A stretch of 64,000 bases of DNA from Agromyces sp. Soil535. Its GTDB lineage: Bacteria; Actinomycetota; Actinomycetes; Actinomycetales; Microbacteriaceae. The DNA is taken from NCBI RefSeq assembly GCF_001428255.1, contig NZ_LMRW01000003.1, positions 50,101 to 114,100 on the forward strand, in the 5' to 3' direction. The notes below the pieces were generated by a model that made no database searches, was not told the origin of the DNA, and worked only from the letters and a program-made list of their open reading frames with translations. Shown one piece after another: positions 7,527 through 15,474 of this stretch (position 1 is the first letter of the stretch; each line of letters starts with the position of its first letter). The translations under genes and the position numbers were made by a program.

Positions 7527-8177
7527 ATGCGGATCTCGCGGCTCAGCCAGCAGAGCGGGGTGCCGGTCTCGACGTTGAAGTACTACCTGAGGGAGGGGCT
7601 CCTCCACGAGGGCGAACGCCTGAGCGGCAACCAGACCGACTACGACGAGTCCCACGTGCAGCGGGTGCGACTCGTTCGCGCCCTGCTCGACACCGGTGGG
7701 CTGTCGATCGCTGCGGCGAAGCGCGTGCTGTCGACGCTCGAAGCCGAGCCCGACACGATCGCGACGACCTTCGAGGCGGCGCAACACGCGATGGCCGTGG
7801 GCCGGGCGTCGAGCGATCCGTCCGAGGCATCGCGACGGCGGATCGCCGACGTCGCGTCCGCCCGGGGCTGGCGGATCTCCCCCGACAACCCGGGATTCGA
7901 CCTCGCCGCACGCGTGCTCGACGACTTCTCGGCGATCGGCTTCGAGCCGTCAGACGAGTATCTCGGCGCGTATGCGGCGGCTGCAGATCTCATCGCCCGG
8001 GCTGACCTCTCGGCGCTGCTGGAGCGCGAGGACCCCGCGCTCATCGCCGAGCTCATGGTCGTCGGCACGGTGGTGGGCGACGCCCTCACCGCGGGCCTCC
8101 GGCGCCTCGCGCACCAGGAAGCGACCGCCGAGCTCTTCCCCACGCCCGACCCCAACCACCGAAAGGATTCGTCATGA
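7527..8177 (+). CDS. MerR-family transcriptional regulator
   Basis: 216 residues. The N-terminal MerR helix-turn-helix and wing (MRISRLSQQSGVPVSTLKYYLREGLLHEGERLSGNQTDYDESHVQRVRLVRAL) are complete. The C-terminal 130 residues form a helical domain without metal-binding cysteines, as in TetR-like-sensor MerR proteins. The gene overlaps the NAD-binding reductase gene by 4 bp (ATGA), so the two are co-translated and probably repressed or activated together through the inverted repeat at 7489-7524. Confidence 0.85.
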   Translation: MRISRLSQQSGVPVSTLKYYLREGLLHEGERLSGNQTDYDESHVQRVRLVRALLDTGGLSIAAAKRVLSTLEAEPDTIATTFEAAQHAMAVGRASSDPSEASRRRIADVASARGWRISPDNPGFDLAARVLDDFSAIGFEPSDEYLGAYAAAADLIARADLSALLEREDPALIAELMVVGTVVGDALTAGLRRLAHQEATAELFPTPDPNHRKDSS

Positions 8178-9094
8178 CCACTCACCTCATCCTCGGAAGC
8201 AACGGCGTCGTCGGCCGCGAGACGATCGCGGCGCTTCGCGCAGGCGGCCACTCCGTGACGGCGGTCTCGCGTACCACGTCCTCGGACTCCGAGGTCACGC
8301 ATATCGCCGCCGACCTGCGGGACGCCGCATCCGCTTCCCGCGCAATGCAGGGTGCCGACGTCGCCTACCTGACCGTGGGCCTGCCGTACTCCACCCGGGC
8401 GTGGCGGCGAGACTGGCCGGTGCTGCTGCGCAACGCCATCGACGGATGCCTCGCCAACGGCACCCACCTCGTGTACTTCGACAACGTCTATGCGTACGGG
8501 CGCACCGACGCGCCGATGACGGAGTCGACCCCGATCCGGCCGACGAGCCGCAAAGGCGAGGTTCGCGCCGGGCTGCTCCGGATGCTCGACGCGGCACGCG
8601 ACGAGCACGGGCTCGACGTCACGGTCGGTCGCAGTGCCGACTTCTACGGACCCGGCGCATCGACGAGCGCGTTCAACATGTTCGCGATCGACCGGGTCAC
8701 CGCCGGCAAGCCGCCGACCTGGCTGTTCGACGCGAGCCAGCCGCACTCCATGACCTATACACCCGACATCGGCGCCGCCCTGGCGGTGCTCGGCACCGAC
8801 GACCGCGCCCGCGGGCGCGTCTGGCACCTGCCGACGGCCCCCGCCCTGACCGGCGAGCAGTACCTCGCCCTCACGACCGGCGACCGGCTTCGCCACCGCA
8901 CGATGTCGATGGGCACGATGCGGTTCGGCTCACTCTTCTCGAGCGCCGCCCGCGAGACCCTCGAGATGGCCTACCAGTACACCGGGCCGTACGAGTTCGA
9001 CTCGACCGCGTTCGAGCGCACATTCGGAGTCGCGCCGACGCCGTACGTCGAGGGCATCGCGGCATCGTTGGGGCGCGCCACGGCCCGCACCTGA
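8174..9094 (+). CDS. NAD(P)-binding epimerase/reductase (atypical SDR)
   Basis: 306 residues. The start LILGSNGVVGRETIAAL is the GxxGxxG nucleotide-binding motif of extended/atypical SDRs, and YFDNVYAYG holds the strand-5 tyrosine region. RSADFYGPGA and the C-terminal substrate-binding half are typical of NAD-dependent epimerase/dehydratase proteins. There is no canonical YxxxK, so catalysis may be reductive or regulatory. It is translated in overlap with the MerR gene upstream, hence is probably that regulator's target. Confidence 0.8.
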   Translation: MTTHLILGSNGVVGRETIAALRAGGHSVTAVSRTTSSDSEVTHIAADLRDAASASRAMQGADVAYLTVGLPYSTRAWRRDWPVLLRNAIDGCLANGTHLVYFDNVYAYGRTDAPMTESTPIRPTSRKGEVRAGLLRMLDAARDEHGLDVTVGRSADFYGPGASTSAFNMFAIDRVTAGKPPTWLFDASQPHSMTYTPDIGAALAVLGTDDRARGRVWHLPTAPALTGEQYLALTTGDRLRHRTMSMGTMRFGSLFSSAARETLEMAYQYTGPYEFDSTAFERTFGVAPTPYVEGIAASLGRATART

Positions 9095-9157
9095 ATGCAC
9101 GAACTCGCCGGCCCCTCGCTCATCAGGCGCGAGTGGTGCAGGTGCCATGCCCTCGGG

Positions 9158-9724
9158 TCACCGCCGCAGATCGTCGCGCTCGACGATCCGGGCGGGGTCC
9201 CACGCCTCCGCCCAGCCGAGCTCGTCGAACATGCGCGAGAGCACCAGGGCGGTGAAGCCCCAGACGAGCCGGCCGTCGACCGTGAAGGCCGGCGACCGGT
9301 AGGCGCGCGTGCCGAGCCTGAACTCCGTGTTCGCTCGGTTCGCCGGGTCGAGCAGATCCGCGACGGGCACCCGGAACACCTCGACGGATTCGTCGTGGTC
9401 GACAGCCGCCACGTCGGATGGGCGTGTCCACCACGCCGGTACCGGTGTGACGATGTGGTTGCTCACGGGCACGGACATCACGGGGAGCGTGCCGAGCGGC
9501 TCGATTCCGTCGGGGTCGAGGCCCGTCTCCTCGGCGGCCTCCCGCAGCGCCGCCGCGATCGGTCCATCGTCGGATGCCTCGAGCCGGCCGCCCGGGAAGG
9601 CGATCTGGCCGGCGTGGCTCCCGAGCGTCGCCGCGCGACGGAGCAACAGCACATCGAGGTCGCGCGCGACGGGACCGCTCGCACGGGACGGCACTGAATC
9701 GAGCACGCCGAACAGCACGAGCAC
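9158..9724 (-). CDS. Nudix hydrolase, CoA pyrophosphatase type
   Basis: The conserved part, LLLRRAATLGSHAGQIAFPGGRLEASDD, includes the SHAGQIAFPGG element preceding the Nudix box. The box continues AALREAAEETGL, with the REAAEE metal-binding glutamates. This layout is that of CoA pyrophosphatases (NudL-like), which cleave CoA to 3',5'-ADP and phosphopantetheine. GTG at 9724 is the first standard start, but the frame stays open and coding-like upstream to 9841 (PRAELIALCERGLEWHADTP), with AGAGGA just before. The true protein is therefore probably about 38 residues longer. Confidence 0.8.
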   Translation of the reverse strand: MLVLFGVLDSVPSRASGPVARDLDVLLLRRAATLGSHAGQIAFPGGRLEASDDGPIAAALREAAEETGLDPDGIEPLGTLPVMSVPVSNHIVTPVPAWWTRPSDVAAVDHDESVEVFRVPVADLLDPANRANTEFRLGTRAYRSPAFTVDGRLVWGFTALVLSRMFDELGWAEAWDPARIVERDDLRR

Positions 9725-9837
9725 GGCCGCCGGTCGCGGGTTCGTGTCATCCCACAGCCCCTGGGGCGTGTCGGCGTGCCACTCGAGGCCGCGCTCGCAC
9801 AGGGCGATGAGCTCGGCGCGGGGATCAGTGGACGCGA

Positions 9838-10005
9838 TCAGAAGTCCTCTCGCGCCTCGCGGAGTTCACTCAACGCGTCCTCAGCAGCTTGCCACTCCTC
9901 GAGCGCCGACGTCAGCTGGCGCTCGAGCCAGGCGGCATCCTGCCCTGCATCGGCGGCCCGCAATTGCGCGAGCCGCTCCGTCGGCGATCCCGTCAGGTCG
10001 TCCAT
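9838..10005 (-). CDS. Small acidic helical protein, unknown function
   Basis: 55 residues starting at ATG 10005, preceded by GGAGGGTGGAGCA, a strong ribosome site. The sequence (RLAQLRAADAGQDAAWLERQLTSALEEWQAAEDALSEL) is helical and acidic with a heptad-like pattern and no recognised domain. Its stop overlaps the likely 5' end of the Nudix coding frame, so the two are probably translationally coupled. Confidence 0.6.
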   Translation of the reverse strand: MDDLTGSPTERLAQLRAADAGQDAAWLERQLTSALEEWQAAEDALSELREAREDF

Positions 10006-10140
10006 TGCTCCACCCTCCACCCCGGGTGCGGGCGTGCCGACGACCGACGGCCGCGTACTTCGAGCCCGCATGAAAGCCATCCTGCCAGCCCCGGCCGACG
10101 AGCCATAGGGCCCGGTCAGACGTGCTCGTTCACGACGTGC

Positions 10141-10370
10141 CTACGCCAACCGCGCCGTGCCGCGCTCGACCAGTTCGCGCACGAGGTCGACGGTCGCGCC
10201 GAGATCCATGGCGGTGGTGTCCACCACGTGGTGCTCGAGCTCGCCGAGGTCCGCGAATTGCCGGTGCAGGTCACGGATGACGCTCTCATCGCTGAGCTCA
10301 TCCGTGACCTGCACCGGCCGTTCACAGTGTCCGACTCGGAGGTTCGTCCGCGAGGAGACGTTGAAATAGC
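10141..10370 (-). pseudogene. C-terminal remnant of an unidentified gene
   Basis: About 75 codons are open to a TAG at 10141-10143, reading TNLRVGHCERPVQVTDELS, then VIRDLHRQFADLGELEHHVVDTTAMDLGATVDLVRELVERG. The pattern of short strands and an amphipathic C-terminal helix looks like the tail of a P-loop kinase or similar. No start codon with ribosome site or N-terminal nucleotide motif precedes it, and the frame runs into the neighbouring gene. A 21-bp perfect inverted repeat lies inside it. Confidence 0.5.
10260..10318. repeat. 21-bp perfect inverted repeat with 17-nt loop
   Basis: The arms are 10260-10280 (begins GCCGGTGCAGGTCACGG) and 10298-10318 (ends CCGTGACCTGCACCGGC), complementary at every position. 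It has no T-tract and lies inside the remnant at 10141-10370, so an ordinary terminator is unlikely. Confidence 0.85.
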
Positions 10371-10390
10371 CGCGGGCCCGGAGCCGCCGC

Positions 10391-11293
10391 TCAGTACGCC
10401 GGCGGCTCTGGCGCTGGTGTCGGATCGGCGCAGGCGTCCGGGAACGCTTCGCAGATCGTGATCGTCGGGAATTCCAGGTTCGGCGGTGGGAAGTGGAGCG
10501 TCCCGCTTGAGCTTGCCGACTCCTCGACGTCGAGCTCCGCTCGGCGCGCCGCCTCCGCGGCCGCCTCCTGCTCCGCCAGCACCGCCGATGCCTGCGACGA
10601 CTCCAAGGCGCCGGCGGCTGCGATCCATTGTTCGACGCCACCCGACTCGGCCGCGACCACCGCGTCGCGCGCGACCACGAGGGTCGACCGCAGGTCCGCG
10701 GCAGCCTTCGGGTTGGCTGCGATGAGCTCGTCGCTGCGCCGGGTGATCTCGCGTACGATCGCCGCCTCCGCACGGCGTGCCGAGGTGCAGGCCTCCTCCG
10801 TCGCCCGCGCCGTCGATGCGAGTGCGGCGACCTCCGCCTCCGTCGTGACGAGCGCATCGCGGAGCACCACGAGCGACGAGTCGAGTTCGTCGAGGCCCGC
10901 GTCGCCAGGTGGTCGGGGCGGCGGAGCCGGGTCGTACGCCGGTACCGGGGAGGCATCCGCTGCGCGTTGCACCGTGGTCGTTGCTTGCCCCAATGCGGAC
11001 GGCGTGAAGCGCGTGCCGCTTCCGGCAAAGGGGCTGAGCCGCGAGGACACGTCCGCCACGCACACCGACGAGGCCAGGTGCGCCGACACGACCGCACGCC
11101 CCACCTCGACCCTCGTGGTTATCGTTCGGACGATCCCATCGATCTCGGTGTTGAGCCTTGTTCGCGTTCCTGCCTCGGCACTCGCGGCCCAGACTACGCT
11201 CGTCCCGCCGAGCACGAGGGCGGATGCCGCGATGACGGCGATGAGTACGCGACGCTCCTGACGGAACCGGCGGGTGAACTCTCGCAGCGTCAT
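10391..11293 (-). CDS. Membrane-anchored helical protein of unknown function
   Basis: About 300 residues. One hydrophobic segment (LIAVIAASALVLGGTSVVWAA, residues about 17-37) follows a basic N-terminus, so the protein is anchored in the membrane with its bulk outside, or is secreted. The rest is rich in alanine and charged residues and predicted helical (DALVTTEAEVAALASTARATEEA, AVLAEQEAAAEAARRAELDVEE). It ends in a proline-rich tail with two cysteines (ICEAFPDACADP). No family is recognised. Either the GTG at 11296 or the ATG at 11293 may be the start. Confidence 0.65.
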   Translation of the reverse strand: MTLREFTRRFRQERRVLIAVIAASALVLGGTSVVWAASAEAGTRTRLNTEIDGIVRTITTRVEVGRAVVSAHLASSVCVADVSSRLSPFAGSGTRFTPSALGQATTTVQRAADASPVPAYDPAPPPRPPGDAGLDELDSSLVVLRDALVTTEAEVAALASTARATEEACTSARRAEAAIVREITRRSDELIAANPKAAADLRSTLVVARDAVVAAESGGVEQWIAAAGALESSQASAVLAEQEAAAEAARRAELDVEESASSSGTLHFPPPNLEFPTITICEAFPDACADPTPAPEPPAY

Positions 11294-11473
11294 CACCGTG
11301 CGAGTCTATTGGCACGCCGGGTGTCCGCCACAACCGACCGATTCGAGGGAGCGTCGTGCCATCCGGCCCGCCCATACGACTACTGGTGGTCACATTTCGG
11401 CGACCCGGCACGTCGACAGAGTGAGGCATTCGCCGCGGCCAGCGGCAACTCAGAGCGAGAGGAAGGATCCACC

Positions 11474-11820
11474 ATGAAGATCGGCGCATCTCCGGACTCG
11501 AGTACCGGGTGAAGGACCTCGACACGACCGTGCAGTTCTACGAGTCGCTGGGCTTCCGCATCGGCAAGCGCGAGGACCACGCGGCGACCTGTCATGTCAA
11601 CTGGTTCTGGATCCGGTTCATCGCCGCCGAGGAGGCGGGGCCTGCGCCCGAGCAGCCTGCACTGTACATGAAGGTCGACGACATCGACGACGCCTACGGA
11701 TCCGTCGTCGCACAGGGACACCTGCCGTCGACTGAGCCGCGAAAGCAGCGTACGGGTGGACCGCGAGAGTTCCGACTCGACGACCCCGACGGCAACACCC
11801 GCGCGTTCTTCGCGAAGTGA
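11474..11820 (+). pseudogene. VOC (glyoxalase-like) protein with a frameshift near its start
   Basis: ATG 11474 has a strong GAGAGGAAGGA ribosome site, but its frame ends after 12 codons at TGA 11510-11512. Adding one base near 11486 joins MKIGA to SGLEYRVKDLDTTVQFYESLGFRIGKR, the normal start of a VOC-superfamily protein. From 11509 the frame runs intact through HVNWFWIRFI and FRLDDPDGNTRAFF to the stop. Initiation at GTG 11509 would drop the first strand and has no ribosome site. It is therefore either a real one-base deletion or a sequencing error. Its substrate is unknown. Confidence 0.75.
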
Positions 11821-11823
11821 CCG

Positions 11824-11853
11824 AACGCCCGGCGTCGTGCTGGGCCGGGCGTT
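11824..11853. terminator. GC-rich hairpin after the VOC gene
   Basis: AACGCCCGGC (11824-11833) and GCCGGGCGTT (11844-11853) form a perfect 10-bp stem with a 10-nt loop, directly after the stop codon. The same stem sequence recurs at 22407, 33166 and 38641. Confidence 0.75.
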
Positions 11854-11965
11854 TCCGCGTCGAGCACGCCGTAGGCCCAACCCTCGATTCCGCAGGAAGA
11901 ATCGGGCCGGCTGCGGCGTGTCGGGGGCCCGACACGCCATCAGCACGCCCGTTCTTCCTGCACTG

Positions 11966-12466
11966 CTACTCGGCGGCGCTCGACGGCTCGAGCTCGAGCT
12001 CGAGCTCGAGGGTCATGAAGACGCTGTTCGGGTCGAGCCGGTACTCGGCGAACGGCCCGCACTCCCGGAACCCGTACTTCGCATACAGCGTGCGAGCGGG
12101 ACGGAAGAACTCCTGCGACCCCGTCTCGAGGCTGACCCACCGGTAGCCCCGCTGCGCCGACTCGGCGAGCACGTGCTCGAGCAGGCGTGCTCCGAGCCCA
12201 CGGCCCCGCGCCGCAGCATCCGTGCGCATCGACTTGAGCTCACCGTGCGCCGGATCGAGCTCCTTCAGCGCGACGCAACCGAGCAGGTCGTCGCCCTCGG
12301 CGATCGTCCAGAAGGTAACGTCGGACACCGCGAGGCCCGAGACGTCGAGCGCGTGGACGCTCTCGGCAGGAGACGTAGCGAACATGTCGGTGAGATGGTC
12401 GGTGAGCAGGCGGATGACGCGCTCGTCCGCGAGGTCGCCGAGGTCGATGGAGGTGGTGGTCGTCAC
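11966..12466 (-). CDS. GNAT-family N-acetyltransferase
   Basis: 166 residues. The acetyl-CoA-binding motif A is present as LKSMRTDAAARGRGLGARLLEHVL (R/Q-x-x-G-x-G/A form in RGRGLGARL), followed by YRWVSLETGS and FFRPARTLYAKYGFRECGPF. The substrate is unknown. The C-terminus ends in ELELELELEPSSAAE, encoded by a GCTCGA hexamer repeated four times (11985-12008), a simple-sequence tail that could vary in length. Confidence 0.85.
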   Translation of the reverse strand: MTTTTSIDLGDLADERVIRLLTDHLTDMFATSPAESVHALDVSGLAVSDVTFWTIAEGDDLLGCVALKELDPAHGELKSMRTDAAARGRGLGARLLEHVLAESAQRGYRWVSLETGSQEFFRPARTLYAKYGFRECGPFAEYRLDPNSVFMTLELELELEPSSAAE

Positions 12467-12481
12467 CCGTCCATTCTCTCG

Positions 12482-13501
12482 TCAGCGACCGGCGGCGGGT
12501 GGACCGGCGCTCTCGCGGACGACGAGCTCCGGGAGCTCGGACGAGCTGCGGCGCACGGCATCGCCGCTCATCGCGCCCCGAAGCAGTTCGAATGCGCGCG
12601 CGCCGAGGCCGCCGAAATCCTGCCGAACCGTCGTGAGGGCAGGTGACCACATCGCGGCCAGCGGATGGTCGTCGAACCCGACGACGCTGACGTCGTCGGG
12701 CACCCGCACGCCGACGTCGCTGAGCCCCTTGATCACGCCCATCGCGATCTCGTCGTTCCCGCAGAACACCGCGGTGATCTCCCGGTCGCGCCCGATCTCC
12801 TGGCCGATCGTCCGTCCGGACTCGGGCGACCACGTCGCCTCGAACAGCGCGGGCGGCTCCACGCCGGCTTTCTTGAGCGCGCGTCGCCACCCCGTGGTGC
12901 GGCCGTCCTCACGTCGGGACGGCGGAACGCGAACGTGGTGGACCGTGCGGTGACCGAGGGCGAGCAGGTGCTCGGTCAGCGCCTCCGCGGCACGACTCTC
13001 GTCGAGCACGGCCTGTGCGACATCGCGGGAACGCACGCCGGAGACGGCGACGATCGGGATGTCGCGCGGCAGGCGCTCGAGCACGGCGACACCCGGGGGG
13101 TCGAACTTGAGCACGACCAACCCGGCGGGGCTCTGGTCGAGCACCAGCGCCACGGCACGCTCGACCTCGTCGGGTTCGGTGGTCTCGACCACCGTGATCG
13201 TCACGGTGTAGCCGTCGGCCCTCGCCTCCTCCTCCACCCCGCGGATCGTCTCGGCGTAGCCGTACTGGGAGGTGTTGCCCGCCACGATCGCGATCGTGTG
13301 CGACTGCCGGGACGCGAGCGCTCGCGCCGTCGCGCTCGGTCGATAGTTGAGCTTCGCGATCGCGTCGAGGACGAGCCGCTCCTTCTCCGGGCGCACGCGC
13401 GCGGCGCCGGTGAGCACGCGCGACACGGTCGGCACGGATACGCCGGCCAGCTTCGCGACATCCGCGATCACCGCCGGGCGCGGAGTGTTCTTGCCCGCCA
13501 T
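12482..13501 (-). CDS. LacI-family regulator of the galactoside locus
   Basis: 339 residues. The LacI DNA-binding head (VIADVAKLAGVSVPTVSRVLTGAARV, then the hinge helix SATARALASRQSHTIAIV) is followed by a periplasmic-binding-type sensor domain with FCGNDEIAMGVIKGL and DDVSVVGFDDHPLAAMWSPALTTVRQD. ATG 13501 has GAGGAG 4 bp upstream. It is the last gene of the leftward cluster, about 110 bp after the permease. It probably represses the cluster and the divergent secreted glycosidase through the TGAAATCGNTATCA sites near 19.1 kb, released by a transported sugar. Confidence 0.88.
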   Translation of the reverse strand: MAGKNTPRPAVIADVAKLAGVSVPTVSRVLTGAARVRPEKERLVLDAIAKLNYRPSATARALASRQSHTIAIVAGNTSQYGYAETIRGVEEEARADGYTVTITVVETTEPDEVERAVALVLDQSPAGLVVLKFDPPGVAVLERLPRDIPIVAVSGVRSRDVAQAVLDESRAAEALTEHLLALGHRTVHHVRVPPSRREDGRTTGWRRALKKAGVEPPALFEATWSPESGRTIGQEIGRDREITAVFCGNDEIAMGVIKGLSDVGVRVPDDVSVVGFDDHPLAAMWSPALTTVRQDFGGLGARAFELLRGAMSGDAVRRSSSELPELVVRESAGPPAAGR

Positions 13502-13608
13502 CGCGCTCCTCGCCGCTCGGATCGGGCGGCGTACGCCCGATCTCGGTCCCTGCGGCTCCCATTCTGGCTGTCCATCGGCCTGCTGCGCGACCGACGGCAC
13601 TGGCGCGT

Positions 13609-14460
13609 CTATTTGACCGCTCCGCTGGTGACGCCGGAGATGATCTTCCGCTGCGCGAACGCGAAGACGAGCAGCAGGGGCAGGCTCATGAGGATGATGT
13701 ACGCGAAGATCAGGTGCCAGTTCTGCAGGTAGAGTCCGGCGCTCGCCACCTGGAAGAGGTTCAGGGGCAGGGTGTCCAGCCGTCCGCCGACCGCGAAGAG
13801 CGCGTAGAAGACGTCGTTCCAGATGTAGAGGCAGATGAGGATGGTCGCCGTTGCGAGCACCGGCATCAGCAGCGGCAGGATGATGCGGACGAACACCTTG
13901 ACCGGCCCCGCTCCGTCGACACGCGCGGCTTCCTCGAGTTCCTGCGGGATGGTCCGCACGAAGCCGGTGACGAAGAAGATCACGGTCGATAGGTACATGC
14001 CCATGTACACCCCGATCATGCCGACCGGCGTTCCCGCGAGCCCGAGCTGGCGCAGGAGCAACACGATCGTCACGACCGCCGGCGGCAGCACGATACCGCT
14101 GATGGCCAGGGCGTAGACCACCGCGAGCCCGCGGCTGCTGCGCCGCGCGAGAACCCACGCTGCCATCGAGCCCAGGATGAGCACGCCGAACACCGCAGGA
14201 ATCATCACCAGCAGGCTGCCGCCGAAGGCGAGCGCCATGCGTCCTTCGGTGAAGACCTGGGCGAGGTTCTCGAAGAGCTGCCACTGCGACGGCGGCGCGA
14301 GGTTCGGGTTGAGCGCCTCCGCCTGGCTCTTGCCGGCGGTGCTGATGACCAGCCAGAACGGCACCCCGAGCAGCAGGACCAGCGCCAGCACGGTGACGAT
14401 GGGCTGGGCGATGTCGGCGAGGGAACGACGTCGGCGCATCCTCGAAGCGGTCGCGCTCAC
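13609..14460 (-). CDS. Carbohydrate ABC transporter permease, MalG type
   Basis: 283 residues with six hydrophobic segments. The conserved EAA loop EEAARVDGAGPVKVFVRIILPLLMP faces the ATPase. The start is GTG 14460, whose GTGA overlaps the stop of the other permease by 4 bp, so the pair is translationally coupled. No ATPase gene is present nearby; CUT1 transporters in actinobacteria commonly share a distant MsiK-type ATPase. It forms the membrane channel with the product of 14457-15404. Confidence 0.9.
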   Translation of the reverse strand: MSATASRMRRRRSLADIAQPIVTVLALVLLLGVPFWLVISTAGKSQAEALNPNLAPPSQWQLFENLAQVFTEGRMALAFGGSLLVMIPAVFGVLILGSMAAWVLARRSSRGLAVVYALAISGIVLPPAVVTIVLLLRQLGLAGTPVGMIGVYMGMYLSTVIFFVTGFVRTIPQELEEAARVDGAGPVKVFVRIILPLLMPVLATATILICLYIWNDVFYALFAVGGRLDTLPLNLFQVASAGLYLQNWHLIFAYIILMSLPLLLVFAFAQRKIISGVTSGAVK

Positions 14461-15404
14461 AGCACGTCCTCTCTCTTGCGAAGGAACCGGATGACCGGGA
14501 AGGCCAGGATCATGACCATCAGGAAGAGCACCAGGCTCATCGTCGTCGCCTGCGCGAAGAGCCCTTGGCCGAAGGTGCGGAAGATGAAGATGTTCAGCAG
14601 CTCGGTGGTTCCGCCCGGACCGCCCTCGGTGGTGGCTTGCACGATGTCGAAGCCGTTCATCGAGCCGAGCAGCGCGGTCGCCACGTTGAAGGTGATCGCC
14701 GGCGCGAGGAGTGGGATGCGGATGTAGACGAGGGTCTGCCACCATCCCGCGCCGTCGAGGCGGCTCGCCTCGAGCACGTCGGGGTTGATCGTCTTGAGTC
14801 CGGCGAGGTAGATGAGCATCGACAGGCCCATCCACTTCCAGGCGTGCACGAGCGCGACCACGACGATCGTCCAGGTCGTGTCGCCGAGCCAGGCGATGCT
14901 GATGTCGGTGCCGGTGATGAATCCGAGGATGTCGTTGAGGGCGCCCTCGGGCTTCAGGAGGGCCTGGAAGATGTAGCCGACGGCGAGCGCGGACATGATC
15001 ACGGGGACGAAGAACGCCACGCGCGCGGCACGGTTGAGCGGCGTGTCCTTCTCGAGGAGCAGCGCGAGGGCGAGTCCGAACACGTTCTGGAAGATCGCGA
15101 CGAGCACTGCGTAGACGAGCGTGACCCGCAACGAGTTGAGGAGGGTTCCGTTGGCGAAGAGCGCCACGAAGTTGTCGAAGCCGACGAAGCTGATGCCGGA
15201 CTTGAAGCTCGACCAGTCGGTGAACGCGTAGATGAAGTTGAAGAGCGTCGGCACGAAGAAGAAGACCACGAGCACCGCGAGCGCGGGCAGCAGGAACCAC
15301 AGCGGGTGATCCTGCCGTCGCCCCCTCGGCCGGGCCGAGATCGGCGACGCGAGCGACGGGGCGGCGCCTGGGGCGACGATCGCGCGGGTTGTGGTGGTGG
15401 ACAC
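14457..15404 (-). CDS. Carbohydrate ABC transporter permease, MalF type
   Basis: About 315 residues with six hydrophobic segments, beginning LWFLLPALAVLVVFFFVPTL, and the EAA loop EASRLDGAGWWQTLVYIRIPLLAP. GTG 15404 is preferred because AAAGGCGGA lies 9 bp upstream; an ATG at 15425 has a poor site. It partners the MalG-type permease and the lipoprotein at 15475, the standard CUT1 arrangement for oligosaccharide import. Confidence 0.9.
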   Translation of the reverse strand: MSTTTTRAIVAPGAAPSLASPISARPRGRRQDHPLWFLLPALAVLVVFFFVPTLFNFIYAFTDWSSFKSGISFVGFDNFVALFANGTLLNSLRVTLVYAVLVAIFQNVFGLALALLLEKDTPLNRAARVAFFVPVIMSALAVGYIFQALLKPEGALNDILGFITGTDISIAWLGDTTWTIVVVALVHAWKWMGLSMLIYLAGLKTINPDVLEASRLDGAGWWQTLVYIRIPLLAPAITFNVATALLGSMNGFDIVQATTEGGPGGTTELLNIFIFRTFGQGLFAQATTMSLVLFLMVMILAFPVIRFLRKREDVL

Positions 15405-15474
15405 GGGGTTCGTTCCGCCTTTCATGGAGTGTCCGTGCACCGGGCGGGAGGTCCGCCCGGTGCACGGATCGGGG

